NCBI GenBank assembly: GCA_020721645.1
Contig: DYMH01000017.1
Coordinates: forward strand, 1-43,471
From: Draconibacterium orientale
GTDB lineage: Bacteria; Bacteroidota; Bacteroidia; Bacteroidales; JAADGE01
Direction of reading: 5' to 3'
DNA: 43,471 bases
Part shown: in pieces, positions 18,620 through 27,000 of the stretch
Layout of the letters: each line of letters opens with the position of its first letter
Numbering within the stretch: the stretch's first letter is position 1
Program-made: the position numbers and the translations under genes
Notes under the pieces: generated by a model
What the model saw: only the letters and a program-made list of their open reading frames with translations
Told to the model about the DNA's origin: nothing
Databases searched by the model: none

Positions 18620-20122
18620 ATGAAACCTTCAAGTTCAAAAAAATACATATACTTTTCGGCTCTTTTGGGGCTGATATTGCTTTTGTTGTTTGTCGTTGCA
18701 CCCGAATATTCGTGGGCACGCCCGGGAGGCGGACATTCATATTCGGGCGGAGGAAGTTCCGGCGGCGGCGGCGACGATGGCATCGGGATTCTGATTTGGC
18801 TTTTACTCGATTTACTGCCGCCCGAAATCTCTATTCCTTTGGTCATCATAATTGTTGTTGTGCGAATGTATATGCAACGAAAAAAAGCAAAAGATGCAAA
18901 AAGTATTTCGTCAGTTCCTTCTGTTCGCCAAAAAGCATCGACTATTTCCTCTGTCGATTCTCAAATTGAAGATTTCAAGAGAATTGACCCGAATTTTTCA
19001 AAAGTTTTATATCTCGATTTTGCAGCCGCAATGTTCAACAAATATTACGGAACTTGGGGCAAAAAAGAATTTGCGAATCTTAAACCTTTTTTGAGTGATG
19101 AAGAAATACAAGCCTCTGCGGTGCAGCGCGGCGAGCAAAATATCCACGAAATAGTTATCGGAAGTATTCATATTGCTGATATTCGGCGATTTCCGGATTC
19201 GGTAGGAATTACGGTCGATATTGATGCTAATTTTACGGTTACAACAAAAGGTAAAAGTACACGATTTGCTGTTATCGAACGCTGGAATTTTGCCCGAAAC
19301 GCAGGAATATTATCAGCATCGCCCGAAAAAATGCGCGATGTTTCGTGCCCGCATTGCGGTGCAACTTCCGATTTTTCGGATTCGGGGCAATGTGCATCGT
19401 GCGGAACTTTGATAAAAACCGGCGAAATGCAATGGTATTTGAAAAGCCATACGGTGATGAGCCAAGAAGCCTTCAACACCAACGGTGTGCTGCATTACAG
19501 CCCCGAAATGGGAACGGATTTGCCAACAATATATCAGCAGGATTTCCATGTTTCGGCAAACACTTTTGCCGTAAATCACGGTTTGAATTTCGAAGAATGG
19601 CGAGAGCGATTCGTTCGCGAAACCGTAGAATTGTATTTCCGAACCATATATCAATATTGGTCGGAAAACAAACTCGAAAAAGCACGGCATTTGTTTACTG
19701 ACAGAGCTTACGAATCCATGAAATTTTGGATCGATAATTACAGACGACTCAACGTGAGAAATAAATTGGATAATTTGAATATTCAAGGCGTTGAATTAGT
19801 GAAAATTGAAATCGACAAATATTACGAAGCTGCGACATTCCGAATTTATGCTTCGGTACTGGATTACGTAACCGACAGCAACGGAAAAACAATTGCCGGG
19901 TCCTCGTCCAGGGCACGCAATTACAGCGAATATTGGACTTTGGTACGCCGAACGGGTCTCGAAAAAGACAGTTTTAATATAGCTGCATGCCCCAAATGCG
20001 GAGCTCCGGCAGATAAAATGGGGCAAGGCGGCGTATGCGAATATTGCGGCTCGAAAATAAGCACCGGCGAATTTTCGTGGGTTTTGGCAAATATCACACA
20101 AGATGAAGTTTATGCGGGGTGA
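18620..20122 (+). CDS. TIM44-like domain membrane protein with two zinc ribbons (start re-assigned to MKPSSSKK)
   Basis: Signal/TM, ARPGGGHSYSGGGSSGGGGDD, TM, TIM44-like region; CPHCGATSDFSDSGQCASCG and CPKCGAPADKMGQGGVCEYCG. Confidence 0.82.
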   Translation: MKPSSSKKYIYFSALLGLILLLLFVVAPEYSWARPGGGHSYSGGGSSGGGGDDGIGILIWLLLDLLPPEISIPLVIIIVVVRMYMQRKKAKDAKSISSVPSVRQKASTISSVDSQIEDFKRIDPNFSKVLYLDFAAAMFNKYYGTWGKKEFANLKPFLSDEEIQASAVQRGEQNIHEIVIGSIHIADIRRFPDSVGITVDIDANFTVTTKGKSTRFAVIERWNFARNAGILSASPEKMRDVSCPHCGATSDFSDSGQCASCGTLIKTGEMQWYLKSHTVMSQEAFNTNGVLHYSPEMGTDLPTIYQQDFHVSANTFAVNHGLNFEEWRERFVRETVELYFRTIYQYWSENKLEKARHLFTDRAYESMKFWIDNYRRLNVRNKLDNLNIQGVELVKIEIDKYYEAATFRIYASVLDYVTDSNGKTIAGSSSRARNYSEYWTLVRRTGLEKDSFNIAACPKCGAPADKMGQGGVCEYCGSKISTGEFSWVLANITQDEVYAG

Positions 20123-20126
20123 GGGA

Positions 20127-20266
20127 GTGAAAAACTAAAAGTGAAAAACTAAAAGTGAAAAACTAAAAGTGAAAAACTAAAAGTGAAAAACTAAAAACTA
20201 AAATCTAAGAACTAAAAACTAAGAACTAACAACTAACAACTAAAAACTGAAAACTAAAAGTTAAAA
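20127..20266. repeat. GTGAAAAACTAAAA repeat array (left of four-helix-bundle gene)
   Basis: gtgaaaaactaaaa x5 followed by degenerate ctaaaaactaagaactaacaacta units up to the ATG at 20267. Confidence 0.95.
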
Positions 20267-20629
20267 ATGAAAGATTCAATATTGAAGACTAAGAGTTATA
20301 ATTTTGCTTTGAGAATCGTAAAATTAGCTCAATATTTACAAAGTGATAAAAAAGAATTTATTTTAAGTAAACAAGTGTTAAAAAGCGGCACATCTGTCGG
20401 TGCACTTATCCGAGAGGCTGAGTTCGGGCAAAGTAAAGCCGATTTTATTTCCAAAATGAGTATCAGTTTAAAAGAAGCTAACGAAACAATGTATTGGTTA
20501 TCAATATTAAAAGATAGTAATTACATTGAGCAAAAAATATTTGACAGTATGAATGCTGATTGCAGCGAACTTATTGCTATCTTGGTATCAACAGTAAAAA
20601 CATCAAAAAAGAATAATGAAAAAATTTAA
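20267..20629 (+). CDS. Four-helix bundle protein (23S rRNA intervening-sequence/S23-like family)
   Basis: KTKSYNFALRIVKLAQYLQSDKKEFILSKQVLKSGTSVGALIREAEFGQSKADFISKMSISLKEANETMYWLSILKDSNYI is the canonical family pattern. Confidence 0.93.
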   Translation: MKDSILKTKSYNFALRIVKLAQYLQSDKKEFILSKQVLKSGTSVGALIREAEFGQSKADFISKMSISLKEANETMYWLSILKDSNYIEQKIFDSMNADCSELIAILVSTVKTSKKNNEKI

Positions 20630-20655
20630 AATTTAAAAATTGGGTAAACATAATT

Positions 20656-20796
20656 TTTCACTTTTCACTTTTCACTTTTCACTTTTCTCTTTTCTCTTTT
20701 CACTTTTCACTTTTCACTTTTCACTTTTCACTTTTCTCTTTTCTCTTTTCTCTTTTCTCTTTTCTCTTTTCTCTTTTCACTTTTAGTTTTTCACTA
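20656..20796. repeat. Complementary-strand array of TTTTCAC/TTTTCTC units (right of four-helix-bundle gene)
   Basis: cttttcacttttcac...cttttctctttt...cacttttagtttttcact; reverse complement of the left-array motif. Confidence 0.95.
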
Positions 20797-20812
20797 TTAA
20801 CTTTATACTATT

Positions 20813-21265
20813 ATGACTTTATTTGAACAAATTAACGAAGACATTAAATCGGCAATGAAAGCCAAAGAAAAAGAACGTTTGGAAGCATTGCGAGCAGTAA
20901 AATCTCAGTTACTTTTGCTAAAAACAGCCGAAGGTGCATCGGAAACGATTTCCGAAGAAGATGAAATTAAAGTAATTCAGAAAATGATAAAGCAACGCAA
21001 AGAATCCGGAGCAATATATCAACAACAAAATCGCCCGGATTTAGGTGATAAAGAATTGCTTGAAGCCACGTTTTTGGAAGTTTATCTTCCCAAACAATTC
21101 TCGGATACGGAATTAACTGTCGCCATAGAAGCCATTATTACAAAAGTAGGTGCTTTATCGCTCAAAGACCTTGGAAAAGTTATGGGAATTGCATCAAAAG
21201 AACTCGCCGGAAAATCAGAAGGCAAGGCTATTGCCGAAAAAGTGAAATTGCTTTTGAACAAATAG
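20813..21265 (+). CDS. GatB/YqeY domain-containing protein
   Basis: LFEQINEDIKSAMKAKEKERLEALRAVKSQLL...KMIKQRKESGAIYQQQNRPDLGDKELLEATFLEVYLPKQFSDTEL...DLGKVMG. Confidence 0.95.
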   Translation: MTLFEQINEDIKSAMKAKEKERLEALRAVKSQLLLLKTAEGASETISEEDEIKVIQKMIKQRKESGAIYQQQNRPDLGDKELLEATFLEVYLPKQFSDTELTVAIEAIITKVGALSLKDLGKVMGIASKELAGKSEGKAIAEKVKLLLNK

Positions 21266-21453
21266 ACATAAGATATTTTTGCTTTAATTATCAGTAAAAA
21301 TCAAAAAAAATCAACTTATTTTCACTCAAAAAATTGATTTTATAAATATATTTCGTATTTTGGAGTCAAATTAAAATCAGAACAAATCTTGTGTCTTACA
21401 TCTTGTTTCTTATATCTAATGAAAATAATTAATTAATTTAAAACAAAAAAATT

Positions 21454-21867
21454 ATGGATTTAACGCACGTTCATGTGATGGTAGAAAACGTTATTCGCCG
21501 TTTCGGTATCGACCCGACAAGTTGCAGAGGCGAAAAACCCGGACAATGGAATTTGACAAAAGGCTCAGCCCAAATTTGGATTGATGTGATGGAAATTAAC
21601 GAAAGCGGCTATTTTCAATGTATGGCTCCAATTTCGGCAGTTCCCGCAAGTCGAACACAAGAATTTTATCAAGAAATTCTCGAAACCAACCACAAACTTT
21701 ACGGTGTGGGCATGACAAAATTTAAAGAATGGATTTACATTAAAACCATTCGCGAAACCGATGGTTTGGACGAAAACGAAGTAGCTGCACAAATGAACCG
21801 TATCGGAGTTTACGCCGATGATTATGACGATTATTTTAAAAATAAATATTTCGGAGGGGTTGCATAA
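21454..21867 (+). CDS. YbjN/T3SS-chaperone-like domain protein
   Basis: 137 aa; KGSAQIWIDVMEINESGYFQCMAPISAVP...FYQEILETNHKLYGVGMTKFKEWIYIKTIRETDGLDENEV. Confidence 0.7.
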   Translation: MDLTHVHVMVENVIRRFGIDPTSCRGEKPGQWNLTKGSAQIWIDVMEINESGYFQCMAPISAVPASRTQEFYQEILETNHKLYGVGMTKFKEWIYIKTIRETDGLDENEVAAQMNRIGVYADDYDDYFKNKYFGGVA

Positions 21868-21891
21868 ACTGTGCATCTTCAAATAAACATT

Positions 21892-21919
21892 AAAAAGCCT
21901 TTTTTAAAGGCTTTTTTTG
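21892..21919. terminator. Terminator
   Basis: AAAAAGCCT-tttta-AAGGCTTTTTTT region. Confidence 0.8.
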
Positions 21920-21934
21920 TTTTACAAAAAAAAA

Positions 21935-22444
21935 TTACTTTTTTAACTTTTCAAGTAAACTTTGGCATTCATTTAACACAATTTTCTCCGAAATTTCGTA
22001 TAAAGCAGTATTTTTATTTTGCTTTGTCTTCGTATTATCGAGCCAACGAATCATTTTATTATTGTTAAAATAATAACGATTTTCGTTTTTCGATAAAACT
22101 TTAAAATCTTCCTCAAAAATTGGTTTATCATATTGTTCCTCAACCCAATAAGCAAAATACAGAATTTCTTTGCATAAATAATATTGCTCCGATTTATGCC
22201 CCATTTCACCGTAATAATCTGCTTGAATGAGCACAGTTTGTCCACTGTCCTGAAAAGCTTTTAGTTTTCCGCCTTCGGTAGATTCGTCATATAAATCGAC
22301 TTCAACAACCTTGTATTGTGAGCTGTTTTCGTTGGTTTGTGCAAATTGCTTGCGAATTTGGTTTACGAGCTCTTCTTCGGTTTGTGAATACAAAAAAGAC
22401 GATGCAAAGCAAAACAGTGTCGAGAAAATGAGTATTTTTTTCAT
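21935..22444 (-). CDS. Secreted hypothetical protein
   Basis: Signal peptide MKKILIFSTLFCFASSFLYSQ; no family recognised. Confidence 0.65.
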   Translation of the reverse strand: MKKILIFSTLFCFASSFLYSQTEEELVNQIRKQFAQTNENSSQYKVVEVDLYDESTEGGKLKAFQDSGQTVLIQADYYGEMGHKSEQYYLCKEILYFAYWVEEQYDKPIFEEDFKVLSKNENRYYFNNNKMIRWLDNTKTKQNKNTALYEISEKIVLNECQSLLEKLKK

Positions 22445-22580
22445 AAAATGTCTGAATTTAGATTGAAATAATATCAAAAGGTAAGAAATATTTCGGAATT
22501 TTCAATGAATTTTGATTAAAATGTTCAAAGATAACAAAAGAAATATCTACTTTTGAAATTTACTAATAACAACAAATTCA

Positions 22581-22985
22581 ATGCTGATTTCAGAAACACA
22601 AATTCGCGTTCGTTACGGTGAAACCGATAAAATGGGCTATGTTTATTATGGAAATTATCCGCTGTTTTACGAAGTAGGTCGCACGGAAATGATTCGTAAA
22701 ATGGGCTGGTCGTACCGAAAAATGGAAGAAGAAGGCATTATGTTACCGGTGTTGTCGCTCAATTCAAAATACATAAAACCGGCATTCTACGATGATGTTT
22801 TGACGGTAAAAACCACCATGCGAAAAATTCCGGGTGTTCGCATACATTTTGAGTACGAAGTGTTCAACGAAAAAAATGAAACGATAAATGTTGGCGACAC
22901 TACTTTGGTTTTCGTGAATGCCCGAACCATGAAACCCATGGAAGCTCCGCCCGATTTTTTGGAGGATTTGAAAAAATATTTTTAG
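22581..22985 (+). CDS. Acyl-CoA thioesterase, YbgC/4HBT family (C-terminus altered by mobile element)
   Basis: TQIRVRYGETDKMGYVYYGNYPLFYEVGRTEMIRKMGWSYRKMEEEGIMLPVLS; the stop codon is the TAG of the MITE TIR. Confidence 0.93.
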   Translation: MLISETQIRVRYGETDKMGYVYYGNYPLFYEVGRTEMIRKMGWSYRKMEEEGIMLPVLSLNSKYIKPAFYDDVLTVKTTMRKIPGVRIHFEYEVFNEKNETINVGDTTLVFVNARTMKPMEAPPDFLEDLKKYF

Positions 22986-23322
22986 ACTTACATACATAAA
23001 CAATATCATACAAACCATGAGGCTGTTCAAAAGTTGAATTTTAGTAGTACGTGTAAAATATTTTGACATTTCATAACTGTTTTCTGCGTGCATCAAACTT
23101 CGAGAGTCCCTCGATTTTCGCCGTAGAGACGTGTTGCACACGTCTCAAACACAAAAAAAATCACAGCAGAGACGTGTGCAACACGTCTCTACGGACATTA
23201 GCAAAATTGTCGAATGTTTGATACCCAAAAATGGTAAACTATATGACAAGTCTGTCGGCGGCTTTAGACTCCGGCAAAAGAAAATTAATAAATGTAGGGT
23301 ATTGGTTAAGTAAATAAGTCTA
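22983..23322. mobile_element. MITE-like element copy 1 (340 bp), TIR TAGACTTA, 8-bp TSD AATATTTT
   Basis: TIRs TAGACTTACATACATAAAC / reverse complement of GGTTAAGTAAATAAGTCTA (15/19 match); TSD at 22975-22982 and 23323-23330; outer parts ~95% identical to 42346-42508. Confidence 0.88.
23121..23194. repeat. 26-bp perfect inverted repeat (REP-like), each arm itself palindromic
   Basis: CCGTAGAGACGTGTTGCACACGTCTC ... GAGACGTGTGCAACACGTCTCTACGG; each arm contains GAGACGTGT-tgc-ACACGTCTC. Confidence 0.95.
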
Positions 23323-23343
23323 AATATTTTAATGAGGAGTGAT

Positions 23344-23380
23344 AAAAAAAAATCCGACTTTTTACAGTCGGATTTTTTTT
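23344..23380. terminator. Bidirectional terminator between thioesterase locus and dsbD
   Basis: AAAAAAAATCCGACT-ttttac-AGTCGGATTTTTTTT. Confidence 0.9.
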
Positions 23381-25487
23381 ACTTGTTTAATTCCTTATAC
23401 TTCCGGCTCCCTTCTTCCAAAAATTTTACAAACGCGTCGGCATCTAAATCGTAAGCACGCGGCTGTGCGAGAACATCACCTTGTGCATCGAGTAAAACAT
23501 AATACGGCTGCGAATTTTTGTTGAAATTCACAATTTGAATATCGGCATTTTGCTTGCCGAGCGATTTTTTCACTTGCTTGTCGTAAGTCGATGTAAACCA
23601 TTCATTTTTGGGAACTTGTATTTTTTTATCATCAACATAAAGTGCCAAGACAATATAATTTTCCTTCAATATTTTCAATACGCGTGGGTCTGCCCAAACA
23701 TTTGCTTCCATTTCTCGGCAATTCACACAACCGTGCCCTGTGAAATCGGTAAAAATCGGTTTTTTCTGCTCTTTTGAACATTCCAATGCCTGATAATAAT
23801 CGAAATATCCTGTCAATCCGTGGGGCAAATGAAGCTCGTCGTTATATTTGGGAACATCGCAAATGTCGGAAGAGCTTTCGCCGTGAATCATTTTCATTAA
23901 ATCGAAATCGTGCGAAGCCTGCGGAGGCAAATATCCGGAAAGGGCTTTCAGCGGTGCTCCAAACATTCCGGGTATCAGATAAATAACAAAAGTGAAAGTT
24001 ATTATTACAAAAATCAATCGTGGTACTTTAAGGAAGGGCAATTCGCTGTCGTGGGCAAATTTGAGTTTTCCGACAAGATATAAACCCATCAACATAAAAA
24101 TTGCAATCCAAACGGCAATGTAAATATCACGGTCTAAAATTCCCCAATGATAGGTTTGGTCGGCAATGCTGAGAAATTTCAAGCCGAGTGCCAATTCCAA
24201 AAATCCTAAAACAACTTTTACTGCATTGAGCCAACCTCCCGATTTCGGTAATTTTTTCAACATTTCGGGGAAAAATGCAAAAAGAGTAAAAGGCAACGCA
24301 ACGCCGATTGAAAATCCGAGCATTCCGATAATCGGTTTTACAAAGTCTCCGCCTTGTGTCGATTGTACCAAAATACCGCCGACAATGGGTCCGGTACACG
24401 AAAACGATACTAAAACCAAGGTGAAAGCCATAAAAAATACGCCGATTAATCCGCCCTTATCAGCCTGTTTATCGGATTTTGAGACCAACCAATTTGGCAA
24501 AACGATTTCGAACATTCCGAAAAATGATGCAGCGAAAATGACGAAAATCACAAAAAAGAAAACATTAGGCAACCAATGCGTACTGAGGAAATTGGCAAAA
24601 TCGCCGGAAACGGAATCATTTCCGATAACATTTGATATTCCGATAATTAGAGCGATTGGCAAAGTATAAATTACAACAATCGAAATTCCGTACAAAAGTG
24701 CATTCATGCGGCTTTTTTTGCGACTTTCGGCACTGTGCATAAAAAATGAAACAGTCATGGGAATCATCGGAAAAACGCAAGGGGTAATAAGAGCTGTTAA
24801 ACCGAAACCAAGTGCCACAAGAAAAAACCAAAATAAGGAGCTTCCTTCGGAGTTTTCTTCGCCTGTCCACGCATTATTTTTGGCAATTATCGGTGTTGTT
24901 TTGGAACGTTGAGTTGTTATTATTTTGCCGGAATCAGATTGTGCAGAATCAGTTTTGGAAATTACCACAGAATCCTTTACAGTCTTGGATTCGATTAGTT
25001 GTTCTGTATCATTTTTTTTTTTGCCTTTAAGTTTGAAACTCAATTCGGAGGAAAGTGGAACGCAACGCCCGCTGTTTTCGCATGCCTGCCCGTTAAGTTC
25101 GCCTGTTACCGTGAAATCTTTTTCTGATAATATTTTTATTTTTTGGGTGAAAACAACATTTTTCTCAAAATACTGTACTTCGATTCCGAAAATATCGTCC
25201 ATTTCCTTGTGAGGAACGGGCGATTCTTTTACTTTTCCGATGATTTTATAATCTGCCGAAAGAGTGAATTTGAAATCCATGCGAATTGGTCCGCCGTCGG
25301 GGAAAAACTGTCCATAGACATGCCACCCTTCATCGATTTTTGCCGTTGCTTTGAGTTCAGCTTCATCGGCTGTGTTTTGTATAACGGAGAAAGTCCATTT
25401 AACGGGCTCAACGATTTGAGAGAATGAATATTTTGCACTGATTATCAGTAAAAAAGAAATAATCAATACAGAAATTTTTGACTTCAT
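23379..25487 (-). CDS. dsbD: Thiol:disulfide interchange protein DsbD (DipZ-like)
   Basis: N-terminal DsbD-alpha-like domain; GLTALITPCVFPMIPMTVSFF; C-terminal thioredoxin-like FTDFTGHGCVNCREMEANVW. Confidence 0.93.
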   Translation of the reverse strand: MKSKISVLIISFLLIISAKYSFSQIVEPVKWTFSVIQNTADEAELKATAKIDEGWHVYGQFFPDGGPIRMDFKFTLSADYKIIGKVKESPVPHKEMDDIFGIEVQYFEKNVVFTQKIKILSEKDFTVTGELNGQACENSGRCVPLSSELSFKLKGKKKNDTEQLIESKTVKDSVVISKTDSAQSDSGKIITTQRSKTTPIIAKNNAWTGEENSEGSSLFWFFLVALGFGLTALITPCVFPMIPMTVSFFMHSAESRKKSRMNALLYGISIVVIYTLPIALIIGISNVIGNDSVSGDFANFLSTHWLPNVFFFVIFVIFAASFFGMFEIVLPNWLVSKSDKQADKGGLIGVFFMAFTLVLVSFSCTGPIVGGILVQSTQGGDFVKPIIGMLGFSIGVALPFTLFAFFPEMLKKLPKSGGWLNAVKVVLGFLELALGLKFLSIADQTYHWGILDRDIYIAVWIAIFMLMGLYLVGKLKFAHDSELPFLKVPRLIFVIITFTFVIYLIPGMFGAPLKALSGYLPPQASHDFDLMKMIHGESSSDICDVPKYNDELHLPHGLTGYFDYYQALECSKEQKKPIFTDFTGHGCVNCREMEANVWADPRVLKILKENYIVLALYVDDKKIQVPKNEWFTSTYDKQVKKSLGKQNADIQIVNFNKNSQPYYVLLDAQGDVLAQPRAYDLDADAFVKFLEEGSRKYKELNK

Positions 25488-25599
25488 AAATATTGTAATT
25501 GTTTAATATTTCAAAATTATTTTATGCAAATATAAAGTTTTGCTGATATGTTTTTTCTTAAAAAGTGTTAAAAATTGTTTCAAATGCCATATCATTGAA

Positions 25600-25672
25600 A
25601 AAAAGTGAAAAATGTAAATTTTTCACTTTTAGTTTTTCACTTTTAATTTTTAGTTTTTAGTTTTTAGTTTTT
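25600..25672. repeat. GTGAAAAACTAAAA-family repeat forming the C-terminus/3' end of the PKD gene
   Basis: On the minus strand GGGAAAAACTAAAAACTAAAAACTAAAAATTAAAAGTGAAAAACTAAAAGTGAAAAATTTACATTTTTCACTTTTTTTC; the last part is also a terminator-like hairpin. Confidence 0.9.
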
Positions 25673-26408
25673 CCCGTTGCGAATTTTTCCATTTTATTCG
25701 GTCGGAGCTTGGTTTTTGGGTGATATTCATTTTTCGAATCACAAAGCGAGGTTCTTTGGTTCCGTCTTTTTTTGTATTGTATAAAAATTCGACATAAACG
25801 TCTAAATACTTCACTTGATTTTCTATTAAAACGCCCGATGAAGGTTCTTCATATTCGTTACTGTAATAAGAGGTATCCGAAGCCGACCGATAGGCATCTA
25901 CAAAATATTCGCGAGCTTCTAATCCTGCAAAAATAACATTTCCGGAAGTTCCGGTGGTAATGGAAATCAAAGGACTTGTGAAATTGATCCAATCGTTCAG
26001 TGTTTGATAAAGTGTAACATCGCAATTTGAAACAGGGTCTGATGTTCCGAGATACATCACCAAAATATCCAAATCGGTGGAGCCGTTTACATAAATTATT
26101 TTTGAGGCAGTGCTTCTTCCGGCAGGATTGTATGCTGAAAGTTTCACTTGATATGTCCCCGGATTTTGATATTCGTGTGTGGGATTGCTTTCGGTTGAAG
26201 ACGTTCCGTCGCCGAACTCCCAAGTATATGAATCGGCTCCGGAAGAGCAATTGTTGAAATAGACACTTTGCAATACTTCGTATTCGTTCATCGAAGTGCT
26301 GAAACACGCATCGAGGTATTCGTTGTTTGGATGATTGTAGTTGATGCAACCGTTGAAAAACAAAAGGCTGAAAAGAGAAACACTGAGAAGTTTATAAATT
26401 GTTTTCAT
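25650..26408 (-). CDS. PKD-domain lipoprotein (start re-assigned to MKTIYKLL)
   Basis: Lipobox SLLFFNGC; PKD motif SGADSYTWEFGDGTSSTESNPTHEYQNPGTYQVKLSAYNPAGRS. Confidence 0.9.
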   Translation of the reverse strand: MKTIYKLLSVSLFSLLFFNGCINYNHPNNEYLDACFSTSMNEYEVLQSVYFNNCSSGADSYTWEFGDGTSSTESNPTHEYQNPGTYQVKLSAYNPAGRSTASKIIYVNGSTDLDILVMYLGTSDPVSNCDVTLYQTLNDWINFTSPLISITTGTSGNVIFAGLEAREYFVDAYRSASDTSYYSNEYEEPSSGVLIENQVKYLDVYVEFLYNTKKDGTKEPRFVIRKMNITQKPSSDRIKWKNSQREKLKTKN

Positions 26409-26528
26409 GTTTATCAATTTTTTTTGTAAAGTTGAGATATTATGCCCTATTTTCAAAACGAAATTTTAGATGAAAAATTTTGATGATAATAAAAAATTTC
26501 ATCGATTTTCATTTTACCTTAAATACGC

Positions 26529-26610
26529 AAGTTCCGGCAGATTTTCCAAGAATTATAAGAAAAAAATCGAAATTTTTAAACACTTGAATAAGTGAAATCT
26601 GCCGGAACTT
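26529..26610. repeat. 16-bp perfect inverted repeat with 50-nt loop
   Basis: AAGTTCCGGCAGATTT ... AAATCTGCCGGAACTT. Confidence 0.95.
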
Positions 26611-26637
26611 ATTTGTTGAAATACAATAATAAGCCAA

Positions 26638-26785
26638 GTATAAAAAGTATAAAGTTTGAAAGTGAAAAGTGTAAACAGTTCATAATCAGTAATTTATGTA
26701 AAGATGTGAATTTAACTTAAAGTCCTTATTTTCAGTATTATAACTTTATAAACTTTCTACTTTATGACTTTTTAAACTTAACTCA
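26638..26785 (+). repeat. ~148-bp repeat, arm A (inverted relative to 40408-40556)
   Basis: Hand alignment with the reverse complement of 40408-40556 shows about 7 differences. Confidence 0.9.
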
Positions 26786-26960
26786 ATAATGAGTCCGGTA
26801 TAAAAAGCTCAAATTTTGGAATCAGAGTCGCAAAGCGGTTATCTAATTAACTGTTTTACAGTATTTTGATGACAAATAATTTTGCATATATAACCGCTAT
26901 GCGACTTTTTAAACTTAACTCAATAATATATAAAAACACACGCGGATTTAAGATTTTAAA

Positions 26961-27000
26961 TAAAAAAAAGCCTCCATAAATTGAGGCTTTAATTTTTTTA
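26961..27000 (-). terminator. Terminator of the cohesin-repeat gene
   Basis: AAAAAGCCTC-cataaatt-GAGGCTTT. Confidence 0.75.

Noticed and set aside
19168-20101. Multiple antisense ORFs (104, 157, 101 aa) over the TIM44-like gene
   Set aside because: Shadow ORFs with no family features; the sense gene has clear zinc ribbons.
20267-20629. Four-helix-bundle gene considered as Avd of a diversity-generating retroelement
   Set aside because: No reverse transcriptase or TR/VR pair found in the window.
20127-20796. Considered as a CRISPR array because of regular short repeats
   Set aside because: Units are 7-14 bp simple repeats without unique spacers and no cas genes are present.
22764-23141. ORF 22764-23141 (-) and its twin 42307-42522 (-) sharing SRDSRSLMHAENSYEM...
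   Set aside because: The shared peptide is just the translated MITE repeat; no evidence that it is expressed or that it is a transposase.
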